Positions 1-10,655 of a DNA stretch of 64,000 nucleotides are shown one piece after another; positions within the stretch are counted from its first letter, which is position 1; each line of letters starts with the position of its first letter. The translations under genes and the position numbers were made by a program. Source of the stretch: Posidonia oceanica (taxonomy: Eukaryota; Streptophyta; Magnoliopsida; Alismatales; Posidoniaceae). The stretch is taken from contig JAZBRS010000026.1 in NCBI GenBank assembly GCA_037176725.1, positions 152,469,501 through 152,533,500 of the forward strand, read 5' to 3'. Under the pieces are notes generated by a model. It did no database searches. It was given only the letters and a program-made list of their open reading frames with translations, and was not told the origin of the DNA.

Positions 1-846
1 TTTCCTGAGGTGTTTTGTATTGCAGTAGGTGTTGTAATAAAATTGGGATTTTCATGCATAAATGGTGAGTGGATATGATTGCTCTTTTTTTCTTTCTTTG
101 ATTGCACTGTGGAGAGGCATTAAGGTTAATAGGGTGCCTGGAATGTACTGATGCTGGCTGGCTTCATCAAGCTAGGGAGATAATAAGGCTTCTTGGGCAT
201 TGAGGAGGTTACTTCCATGTTTTGACAGAACTTGGCCTTTGCTTTTATTGCTCCATATTTTGGCCTCTGACATGAGAAACAATGATGCTGAGAACTAAAA
301 CAACATTGTAGGTTTCTCATTCTATGAGTATTTGGAAGATGGACAACTTTGTCTTGTGGAATACCTCAATAAAATAATATTCTAGCATCCGACATAGATG
401 TCAATTTTGGACAACAATTTATTCTTTAAATTATCCTCACTGGGACAACTATCATGAGAAGATCACAGCCTTTCAAGTTGGTCCCAAAATAACAACCACA
501 TGCTAAAATATCTGTATTTGACTGATTGATGTATTGGGAAAAGGAATTCCTACACAATGAATTCAGTTCTAAATTGTGCTCTGGGTATGAAATCCTGTCT
601 GTTTACTGTTTAGCTCCGTAGTTTTGTGATTACTTTTTTATAGCTATGTCTTGTAGTAACTTTCTTCAATCAACCAAGAGTATTTCCAGTTTGTGATGTT
701 AAAGTATAAACTTTATATTTATAGTCGTTTCTTACGGTGAGTTCTGCATATAAGTCCTTTAAGCATTTGCTTTCTGATCTAGATTGCTTCATTTTTTTGG
801 AGTTATTAATTTGGCTAATTGCAGGAAACTATTCATTTTTTTGCAG
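1..846 (+). other. Intron 1 of the SINAT-like gene (3' part)
   Basis: This AT-rich, T-rich stretch has no coding signal. It ends in a pyrimidine-rich tract and the acceptor TTTTTTGCAG at about 837-846, right before the RING-encoding exon. SINAT genes normally have a first exon coding for the N-terminus and the first RING cysteines. No such exon is found here, so it must lie left of the window. Short ORFs in this stretch have no recognisable content. Confidence 0.7.
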
Positions 847-2171
847 TGCCACAATGGGCACACGTTATGTTCCACCTGTAAGTCAAGGGTGCACAATCGA
901 TGTCCAACTTGTAGACAAGAGCTTGGTGATATTAGATGCCTCGCACTAGAGAAGGTGGCAGAGTCATTAGAACTTCCGTGCAAGTATTGCTCATTGGGCT
1001 GCCCTGAAATATTTCCATATTACAGCAAGCTCAAGCATGAAGCTCAGTGCAGTTTCAGACCTTACAACTGCCCATATGCAGGATCTGAATGTTCTGTTGT
1101 TGGGGATATTCCATTTTTAGTTGCACACTTGAGGGATGATCATAAAGTAGACATGCACAGTGGGTGCACATTTAACCATAGATATGTGAAATGCAACCCT
1201 AGAGAAGTGGAGAATGCAACTTGGATGCTGACAGTAAGTGTGCTAAAACTTGAGCTTCTGGAATACCTTTTGTGCCTTCCAATGACATATCATGACATCT
1301 GTTTTGATTCATGCTTGCACTATGTTTCCTGTCATCTTCTAGTAATTTTAAGAAGATATAATCTAAATGAACTTCATAAACTTTATAAACATAATTTTTT
1401 AGTAGGATGTGTTTACACTGCAAGACATTCTGGTTTAGCAAGGTGGACCAGGAAGAATTTCTCTTTGCCTTTTTCTTGGAATACCTTTCACCTTCCTTTT
1501 TTTCTGCACCTACCTGAGCACAACCATCGCCTACATCATATCATAATTTGGAAATAAGTTTTAATTTCTGACTAGTGATGTTTATCACATAGACCAGTTG
1601 AATGTTAAGCTGTTTTGGCGGACCAGTTGGAAACTTTTACATTGTTAAGATGCATATAAGATTGCTTATGTATCCAGTGAATGTGTTCTGTGGAGATTTG
1701 GTCTTCCTTTGGGAAAGGCTATCCATGTTTATTCTAGTTATAATGCAAGATTTCGAGCACCAGTTGGCTTATTCTTTCTCCTTGCTCTTTCTATTTTCTT
1801 GTGTCTAGGTCTTTAACTGTTTTGGGCAGTACTTCTGCTTGCATTTTGAGGCCTTTCAGCTTGGAGTAGCTCCTGTATACATGGCATTCCTCCGCTTTAT
1901 GGGCGATGAAAGTGAGGCTAGAAATTACAGTTATAGCCTTGAGGTTGGAGGTAATAGTAGGAAACTCATTTGGGAGGGAACACCTAGAAGCATTCGTGAT
2001 AGCCATAGGAAAGTCCGTGACAGCCATGATGGCCTCATAATCCAGAGGAACATGGCACTCTTCTTCTCAGGTGGTGATAGGAAAGAGCTCAAGCTGCGAG
2101 TCACTGGACGGATATGGAAGGAGCAGCAGAACTCTGATTCCGGTGTTTGTATACCCAACCTCTGCACTTGA
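847..2171 (+). CDS. SINAT: SINAT-type RING E3 ubiquitin ligase, 3' two exons
   Basis: E3 ubiquitin ligase of the seven-in-absentia family, which in plants ubiquitinates regulators of stress, light, autophagy and hormone signalling and works as a dimer. Exons are 847-1233 (129 codons) and 1809-2171 (120 codons plus TGA), joined in phase 0 through a GTAAGT donor and a TCTAG acceptor. The first exon opens inside the RING at CHNGHTLCSTCK and RCPTCRQ. The SIAH-type zinc finger follows (CKYC, HLRDDHKVD), then the TRAF-like substrate-binding domain from about CTFNHRY to the C-terminus (FGQYFC, AFLRFMGDE, EGTPRSIRDSHRK, FFSGGDRKELKLRV). The two exons give 249 aa of a family that is usually about 300-330 aa, so roughly 60 N-terminal residues with the first RING cysteines lie off-window. 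No frameshift or stop is present, so the gene looks functional. The family is certain; which paralogue it is cannot be told. Confidence 0.95.
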
Positions 2172-3450
2172 AAGTAACCCCAAGTTGTAGTTTTCTGTTG
2201 TCAAATTGTTTCAGTGTTCCACTTCATGTAATTTTCTGTGTTATCTGAGAAGTTTGTACCGCTATGAATAGAGATGGACAGTCTTGTAGAATATTTCTGG
2301 AAAATGTGGAAGCCCTTGCTTGTGCTTCTCTAGGTCTGAGTACCTTTGATTGGCAATTGATGCCTGGTTCACCATTGATTGGGCACAACGGGCTTTATCT
2401 TCTACTTCTAGTACGTTTGGGTTAAAAAAAGTGACAATCCATCAAAGTAATAGTTCGTTTGGTACGTATTATTACTCCATTCGGTGGTTGTAAGTTTGAA
2501 TTCTAATGAAAGTACTTAAAAACGGAGACATGCATTAATTCCTGCATGTCATATTTGTATCGTAGGAAAGGTCTTTTTCATGTCTCTTCATACCTAACAT
2601 AAGTTTGGGGTGCGGATTAAGTATATAAGTACGACTATTCTTGTTTAATCAACTAAACAACAAACTCTCATGTAGATCTTCTACACTTAACATCTGCTAA
2701 AAAAAAAGAGATTCACGTTTGTTACGTGACACCAAAAATAAATTCAAATCTTCGTTTTAGAAAATCACGTATAAAAACGCTTTTTTTGCTCAAATAAATA
2801 CGCATTTCAACACAGATGTTTTGATGTGTATCATCAGCAGTACATAGAAGTACTATATTTATGACAAAAATGAACTTGTTTGACTAAATAATAAACATGG
2901 TAGTTCTAGACTTTGGTTGTTTTTATTTTAAAATTATCCATAAATTAAGATAAAATAACAAGTTCTTCTCAATCTCATGGCCTAAAAGTAGTGTTAGTTT
3001 ATACTAATTTAAGCTACAATGTTGTTTGAATCACTTGATCAAGTACTAAGTCCTTCTTTGGTTGCGAAATACTCTTGAAATAAACTTAGAATAAGAATTA
3101 CTATTCTATTCGGTTATAAAAAAAATCAAAATATACTTATAATATTAATTCTTATTTTGATTTACTTATTCTGAAATTATTATTCTGCAAAGGAATAAAA
3201 TAAAATTGTTTCATAAAGTTATTGTGGTACATGCATGTCTATGATATGTTCATATTTTTTTGTATAAAATAATACATATTTAATATAATTTTTTTAAAAA
3301 AAATTAGATTATAATTTTATAATCAAGTTAATTAGTATTAATCTACATATTTTCACTCATTCCAACATTTATTTCACTTTTCAACTGAATTAAAATTTCT
3401 TCCTATACACAAGTATTCACCTAAAAAATACAATCATTCCCAAACAGAAC
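2172..3450. other. 3' flank of SINAT gene, AT-rich, MITE-like
   Basis: Contains the SINAT 3' UTR (about 2172-2330) and then AT-rich DNA without coding signal. From about 3049 the sequence resembles a small hAT-type MITE. It begins with a TTCTTTGGTTGCG-like end, has internal inverted AATAAGAATT words, and has a CATTCCCAAACAG-like end beside the copia-A insertion point. The MITE ends are not firm, because copia-A may have inserted inside it. Confidence 0.35.
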
Positions 3451-4580
3451 TGTTATGGAATATTTGTAACTGTCATATGTATCTTCTTGTACTCATTGTA
3501 TCCCTGTGCTTATTTATATTTATATCTATATACTAATTATCACTTTTTGTTGAAAGGAGAGTTATACCACTTGATACTTCATCATTAATGCTAATAATAC
3601 CAACCCATTTATTATAAATCTTTATTTTCGTATAAAAGATGTCCAATACAAATTCTTATAATTAGTAATTAAATAAATGATAACATATCATCTAATTGAC
3701 AATAAATGAATAAACTCTTATAGCATGGAACTCCAATTAAACTCACCCAATTTACTACTTTTTAATATCATTTATGTAGGAAAATTTCAATATCTTTTTT
3801 TATGCCAAAGGACATAAGGAGTAGGACAATTTTAATTACCTTCTACATGGACTAATTTAATGTAAAGAAAAAAAATCTTATAATATATCTCTATTCATTT
3901 GAAAGGAAGAGTTTGCCTTTTAGATATGTTAATTTTAGGTTTTACCTAGATATTTGAACTTATCAATTGTCACTTAGTAAATTATTAAATTATTATCTCA
4001 TCAATCATTTCACCATATTACCATATTATTTCCACTACACAAGTAATAAATTTAATCAATTGAAGTACTGACCTTAATATTATTAAATTCAAGTATGCAT
4101 ATAGCCTAATTAATGAGTACTAATGTTAATTATTATGGAAGACAATCTCCTCCATCTTCTTTTCTCTTCTCCCACCTTTCTTGTTCTTTTGGTCCATAGC
4201 TTTTCTAATTCCAACATTTATTTCTTCCTTAAACATTCTTAAGATAAGTTCTTTTTGCTTAAAACTTATGAACAAATGATGATAATTTTTCCATTAAATA
4301 AGAATAACTATAATCAAGCATTGATGAGAAAAAAGTTGTGTAACATATGATATTTAAACGAGGCATAAATAATAAACTTAAATCTCTCAAATACATTGTT
4401 ATACATTGTTTAAAATATAAAGTAAATTTTATTTATTTTGTATTTCTCGCAATTCGTACATCGCATGTGCTAGGTTATTGGTCTATAAATAAAGATGGGA
4501 GGCTTGTGCCTCTATAGGTTTTTAGGATTTACTTTTCATCTACATCTTCTCCACATCTTCCTACACTTTTCCTAGTTACA
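3451..4580 (+). repeat. Copia-A 5' LTR, interrupted
   Basis: Starts TGTTATGGAATATTTGTAAC and ends CCTAGTTACA. It matches the 3' LTR at 24076-24239, including the CTATAAATAAAGATG promoter-like box (4482-4496 against 24140-24154) and the downstream ATCTTC..CACTTTTCCT segment. Without the insertion the LTR would be about 170-180 bp. The extra kilobase is the Helitron-like segment. Confidence 0.85.
3525..4473 (+). mobile_element. Helitron-like insertion in the copia-A 5' LTR
   Basis: Foreign AT-rich DNA of about 950 bp with no ORF, absent from the matching 3' LTR. It starts TCTATATACTAATTATCAC after an A, as plant Helitrons do. It ends with a 6-bp hairpin (GTACAT, loop CGC, ATGTGC, 4456-4470) running into a terminal CTAG at 4470-4473. 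A second start-like word with the same TTTGAAAGGAAGAGTTTGCC context lies near 3896, so two related copies may be nested. The right flank is G rather than the expected T, which weakens the exact end call. Confidence 0.45.
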
Positions 4581-5667
4581 TGTTATCAGTCGCTCTTAGA
4601 ACGAGAAAACTGTCAGTGGTTATTCTCCTACATTTTCTAATGTTTTAGAATTGGCTCTCCATAAAGGTCAATCCTTTTTACACATCGATGAGAAAAGAGC
4701 TACGATTTTACCCTTTTTTTTATGCATAAAATCGGAGAAAATAGACTTTTGTGCTATGATCATATGTTTTTTCATCGTGTTTTGGCTATTTCTGGCTTTT
4801 GCTGGCCGTCTTCCATCCTTTGCTGGTCATCTTTCAGCCTTTGCCGATTACTTCCTACCATTTCTGGCCGTTTCCAACCTCTGTCGATGGTTGCTAAATA
4901 CCTAGGCGGCGGCAATGCCCCCCTCCTCTTGAAAGAAACCCATTAAGGTTTTCCCATTATTGTTATTGTATTTTGGTCCCTGTAATATTAGTTTATTAAT
5001 TGTGGGTCTTATATTTTTCTTAAGAAAATACTTTTAGTTTTCCATAATTAATAAATACACCATGAAATTCTCTATTTGTTGCTTTAAAGCCCTTTGTAAT
5101 TAATGAAAACTTTATAGAGTTTACATATTTTTGTTACAAACCCCTGAAATTATGTAATTTTGCATATCAATACATCTATATCCTAGAATACAATGTAGTT
5201 CTAAACTAGAATAAACTTCTAATATTTATTTTAATTACATCTCAGTCCTAAATCTTGTGCTTTGATGTTAATACATTTTTACAACGTATGTTTTATGAAA
5301 ATTAAGACTGAAATTTTGGGATTCAGTATTCTACAATGTTACTTTATCCATATAATTTTCATGGATTTTTCTGTTAAATGAATAAAAATTACATTTAAGG
5401 ACAAATTAGACTTACATGCAATAATTTTTATCTTTTATGATACCCATGCTATTATAAAACATGTTTTATTGCTTTTAACATGTTACAAAATTAATTTAGC
5501 ATGATTAAATTTATTTTTAAACATAATTAGTCCAATTTCTCTATGGGATTATGAAATACTATATAATGAACTCTTGAATGTTGCATCCACGTGAGATTAA
5601 ATTCTAGAATTTTCACAATAATTTAATCTTTTATGATCGTTGAATCATTTTTCCTACCACTTAATAG
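4581..5667 (+). other. Copia-A primer-binding site and untranslated leader
   Basis: The first bases after the LTR, TGTTATCAGTCGCTC, are a decayed form of the TGGTATCAGAGC site used by initiator-Met tRNA in copia elements. The leader that follows has no gag homology. At 4790-4890 it holds degenerate repeats of a TTTGCTGGCCGTCTTCCA-like word. Its short ORFs carry no known domain. Confidence 0.6.
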
Positions 5668-6513
5668 ATCATTGCAACCTTGGCAAAACTTGAATTCGTT
5701 GCCTTTGACATTTCTAGGGACAATTATTTATCATGAGCATTAGATGTTGAAATTCATCTTAGCGCAAAGGCATTAGCTGAGACAATAGTGTAACAGAATG
5801 AATGCTTTGCCCAAGAGAAGGCTAAGGCGATGATTTTTATATGCCACCACCATCACAAACACCTGAAGATGGAATACCTTACAGTAAAGGACCTAGCAAA
5901 TCTTTGGAAGAAACTCAAGGAACGTTATGAGCACTAAAAAACTGTAATTCTCCCATAAGCTCATTATGAATGAACGTAGCTTAGACTCCAGGATTATAAG
6001 TCAGTTGCTAAATATAAATCAGCCCTCTATAAGATCACCTCACATTTGTTGTTGTGGTGACAAGATTACCGACTCTAATATGTTGGAAAAAACTTTCACT
6101 ACTTTCCACAAAGGCAACCGCATTCTGATGCGGCAATATCGGGAGAAGAAATTTGAGAAATATTGTAATCTTTTATCTTGTCTGCTTGTTGCTGAGCAAA
6201 ATAGTGAACTATTTCTAAAGAATCACGATTCTCGTCCAACCGGAAAAATCAGTATGGGAAGAACAAAAATTCTAGTGGAAACAAAAACTTTGTTGGGAAC
6301 AAAAATTATAGTAGATCCAACAGATCTCAATCCAAATACAAAGGTAAAGGAAAAGGAAAAGGAAAATTTAACAATACCTGGAGGAGAAATGAAAATGAAA
6401 ATGAATCATCTCATTAGTTTCAGAAGAACTATGAAGATAAATGCAGCAAATGCGGCTTGACTGGACATTGGTCTCGCATTTGTCGTACATTAAAATACTT
6501 TCAAAACCTCTAC
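5668..6513 (+). pseudogene. Copia-A gag (UBN2 type), broken
   Basis: Nucleocapsid polyprotein remnant. From about 5676 the frame reads LAKLEFVAFDISRDNYLS, then KMEYLTVKDLANLWKKLKER, LRLQDYKSVAKYKSALYKI, MLEKTFTTFHKGNRI and CLLVAEQNSELFLKNHDSRP. This is the usual order of the plant copia gag family with EYLTVKD and LLVAEQN blocks. It ends in a CCHC zinc knuckle, CSKCGLTGHWSRICRT, at about 6436-6483. Several stops (for example after DNYLS and KERYEH) and at least one frameshift make it non-functional. Confidence 0.85.
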
Positions 6514-6783
6514 TAGGAAAGCCTGAAGCAAAAAGACAAAGTCACTACAGTTCAGACTAACCTTGCCATTTCTGAAGATTCAACTAATTTGACCGCTAAT
6601 GATTTCTTCAATAATGATCTACTTAACTATTAGATATTATTATCTATGTTTTAGACTATGATGGATGTTTAGGTTATTTCTTTTTGTTCCAAATATTTGC
6701 ATTCTTATTTTGTCTTGAACAAGTTAAACTATGTTTAATATTTATTCCTTTTTGGATATTTGCATAATTTCCTTATGATTTTT

Positions 6784-8750
6784 TCCATTATTTTATGATA
6801 GATGCTTAAATCAATTCCATACCTAGTAGATTGTGCTACTATGCAATCAATCCTCAAGGATCCAACCTTCTTCACGAACATTTCTCCTTCTGAAACATGT
6901 GTTAACACAATATCTGAACCATTCAGAATAATAGAAGGGTCTGGTCAAGCAATTGTATTGCTTCCAAATAAAACTAAACTCCTCATGAAGGAGGCTTTAT
7001 TCTCTCCAAAATCACAGAGAAACTTGATTAAATTCAAGGACATCTGTGCTAATGGATATCACCTTGAAACAGGTGATAACGATGGAAAAGAATATCTTTT
7101 TATAACTTCTCGATCCCCAGAACGGAAAGTAATTCTAGAAATTCTCCTAACACATTTCTCTAGTCTTTATTACACCGCAATTTATAACTTAAAGACACAT
7201 GTCTTAGTCGACCTGAAGTCTCATGACCACCTAATGTTTATTTTATAGCATGATCATCTTGGACATCCAAGATCAACTATAATGCGACGGATAATAAAGA
7301 ATACATATAGGCATTCCTTAGAGAACCAGAAGATCCCCCAACATAATGATTTCCCATGCTTTGCTTGCTCAAAAGACAAATTGATTACTAGACCATCACC
7401 ACTTAAAGTTAATGTTGAATCTCCATCTTTCCTAGAGAGAATTTAGGGGGATATATGAGATCCTATTCACCCTCCTAGCAAACCATTTAAGTATTTCATG
7501 GTCCTCATTGACACATCTTCTAGTTGGTTTCATGTATGTCTTCTCTCGACCCATTATCTAGCATTTTCAAAATTATTAGCTCAGATTATAAGATTACAGG
7601 TTCATTTTCCAGATTACCCAATTAAGAAAATCCGACTAGATAATGTAGGGGAATTTACATTTAAGTTATTCTTAGATTATTGTACTTCAGTTGGCATTGA
7701 AGTTGAACATCCTGTAGCTCATGTTCACACTCAAAATGGACTAGGTAAGTCTATTATTAAAAGACTCCAATGGATCGCTCGCCTGCTTCTAATGAAATCC
7801 CAACTACCAATGACAACATGAGGACATGCTATTTTACATGCAGTATCCTTGATCTGTGTTCGACCTACTAGGCCACAAACAATTCATTGATGCAACTCGC
7901 TCATGGTTAACCCCAAACATTTTCCATTTCCAGATTTTCGGTTGTGCCGTTTATATTCCAATTGCACCACCACAAAGGATAAAGATGGGATCTCAACGCA
8001 AACTTGGCATCTATATTGGATTTGATTCCTCATCAATTATTAGATACATTGAATCCCTTACTGGGGATCTATTCAATGCACAATTTGAAGATTGCAAATT
8101 TGATGAGTCTCTTTTCCCTAAAATGGGAAAAACAAAAATGTCACTTAAAGTACGACAATCAATTACATGGGAAAATCCTCAACTATCACATTTTGATTCG
8201 CGTATAACACAATGTGAGCAAAAAATCCAGCAGATTTTACACTTCCAATCAGTTGCTCACCAATTACTGGATGCATTTACAGATAATCAGAAGATTGTCA
8301 AATCCCACATCCCTACCGCAAACACCCCAGCAAGGATTGATGTCCTTGAAAGACAGAATCCAATCCCAATGACTAAAGCATCTAGCTAATCTTTAAAATG
8401 TGGAAGACCGCTCGATGCAAAAGATAAAATACCTCAAAAGTGAAAAACACCTAATACTCCAGTAGAATTGTTACAAACCAAACAGGAAAATGAGCTCTTA
8501 TCTGACCATTCCTCACATATTAAATCTCTAGAAGAGGTGTCTGCTACACATATTGAGATATCAATAAATTATGCACGTACAAGGGAAGTGTTAGATAAAA
8601 ATCAAATAATTGTCGATAATATCTTTGCATATAAACTTAGTCTATCTGTCACCAACTGTGATGATGATATAGAACCACAAACTGTCACTAAATGTAAACG
8701 ATGGAATGATTGGCCAATGTAGAAAGGAGCAATACAAGTTGAGTTAGACT
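6784..8750 (+). pseudogene. Copia-A pol, protease remnant, GAG-pre-integrase and integrase
   Basis: Reads protease-to-integrase linker (LLMKEALFSPKSQRNLIKFK, about 6976-7035), then the GAG-pre-integrase HDHLGHP at about 7249. The integrase core follows (KYFMVLIDTSSSWFHVCLLS, IKKIRLDNVGEFT, GIEVEHPVAHVHTQNGL at 7486-7745), then the C-terminal part (LFGHK-like word, FHFQIFGCAVYIPIAPP, KLGIYIGFDSSSIIRYIE). It runs on to the start of the RT region (CKRWNDWPM) just before copia-B cuts in at 8751. Conserved acidic integrase positions are partly kept (LID, LDNVGEF), but stops near 7246, 7446, 7819 and 8387 kill the frame. Confidence 0.85.
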
Positions 8751-9869
8751 TGTTAGGATTCTAGGCTTCACTAGAGGGGGGTGAATAGTGATTTAAAGGA
8801 TAAATGTGGATTTTAAATTCTCTTTAACTATTTTAAGCAAATTAGCAAGTAAATGAAATATGGAGATATGGATTTGAATGTTTAAACTAAAACATGCATA
8901 AAAGAGGATGAGAGGTAATGAAAATATACACAAGTAATTTTATAGTGGTTCAGCCTCCCCGGCCTAGTCCACTCCCCGAGAAATCTCCTTGAGAGTTATC
9001 TTAACTTTGATCTTGTTTCGGACCAAGATCTTGCCGTACACCTTGACGAAACCACATCAAGCTCCCGTAAAAACCGCGATAACCCTTCTCGCTCCCGGAG
9101 AAGAACTTACACAAGAAAACTGAAGATTACAACTCTATTGACTCTTTTCTATATCTCTCAAAATTCTTTTGGTAAGGTGGAAAGGATGGGAATGTATCTT
9201 TCTTGCTTTGGAAATCTTTCTAACAAAATAGGAGTGGAATGCTTAGAAAATGATGTGGCTTGAAGCTCTATATCATGTGTGTTATCTATGTGATGAATGG
9301 GGGTCCTATTTATAAGAAAATATGGGTAAAAGTTTGTCTCTAACGGCTCTTTCAACGTTCACAAACGCTTAGTCAAACGGTAGACCGAAATTTTTCGGTA
9401 TGCCATTTTAGCTCAGATTGTTATAACAAATACGACCAATTCGGTAGACCGTAAAATTTCGGTATGTCGAAAATCTCTGATTCAGTAGACCATAAAATTT
9501 TGGTATACCGTTTTGCATGAAAATTCTGCATTTCACCATTTCCATGATTTTGAAGCTTTTTGCAAATTTTCTCGAACCACTTGCTCATGGACCTAAATGC
9601 TTCTAACCTAGGGTACTCTAGGGTTAACTAGGTCACTCTTTCATGATTCTTGGGGATTTTACAAAAGACATATTACAACTCAAATATAATATAAAAGTTA
9701 CATATTTAGAGTTGAACACAAGTCTTCAAGTCTTTATTGAAGCTGCATGAGCCATTTCGCCTTCTTCTTTTTTAAGGTTTATAAGAATGCTTTCTTAACC
9801 TAATAAGAATGGTTAGAACACAAAATATTTTGTTATCATCAAAATCGAGATGAGGCAATTTTACCAACA
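8751..9869 (-). repeat. Copia-B LTR, complete, minus orientation
   Basis: The reverse complement aligns along its length with the LTR at 47520-48611. Shared blocks include the TGTTGGCAAAATTGCC-like start, the LTR-end CTAGTGAAG..AATCCTAACA, and the box CCACATCAAGCTCCCG / GAGAAGAACTTACACAAG. The middle part (9378-9510) is packed with CGGTAGACCG / CGGTATGCC words described under findings. With the element in minus orientation this is its 3' LTR. Confidence 0.85.
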
Positions 9870-10655
9870 ATCTCCTATTTTTTGATAATGACAAAAACCA
9901 TAAATATACAAAGCTATAGAACTGGCTCCCCCTTAGAATATGCATAAATCTTATAATAGCATGATAAGTTCAAAAACATAACTTTGGAAAACCTATCCTA
10001 TTCTTCTCCCCCTTTTTGTCATAAGCAAAAAGAATAGAAGGCATAAATCCAAAGAAATATAAACAATAAAAGCAAGAGCATTATCAAAAGGTAAATGATT
10101 TTCAATAGACATTCAAACCAACTTTTATTAATAAGAATTAATAAAATCACAATTATTTTAATCAAAAATCAACTTATATAACACTTTCAAATGTAAAGTA
10201 TTGTAAAAATCATCAAAATCATCCTCAAATGTAACTTATATACAATAAACATCTAAATCAAATAAATATTCATAGATATTCAGTAAGCTCCCCTTTCCTT
10301 CAAGCATAAATATTTATTTGCCAAAATTTACCATTTGTTAAAAGATACTAATTGTTAAAAAAATACTAATTTATAACAAGATATCAATTTGTGAGAAAAA
10401 GTACTAAGTGAAAAAAAATATCAACTTTGTAAGATTTTCAATAAGAAATCATTAAAATCAACTTCAAAAGGTAACTGATAAGCAATAAGCATCTAAAACA
10501 ATTCTTTTGTTCAATAATAATCAATAATATCAGAAATCATTTTTATTTAATAAACAATATGATGAGTAAATAATATTCAATCAATTTCAACTTTATATGA
10601 TAAATGATATGCATGAATTTCAATTTCATATGGTAAAGTCAATTGATACCAAATG
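9870..10655 (-). other. Copia-B internal remnant with polypurine tract
   Basis: AT-rich DNA next to the LTR. On the minus strand, runs of the type AAAAAGGGGGAGAAG (plus strand 10002-10020, CTTCTCCCCCTTTTTGTC) and a second CCCCCTTAG run at 9928 fit polypurine tracts near the 3' LTR of this copia type. No coding homology to gag or pol remains. Confidence 0.5.

Noticed and set aside
4651..4946. 84- and 74-aa ORFs after the copia-A primer site
   Set aside because: They cover a repeated word array in the leader and lack homology.
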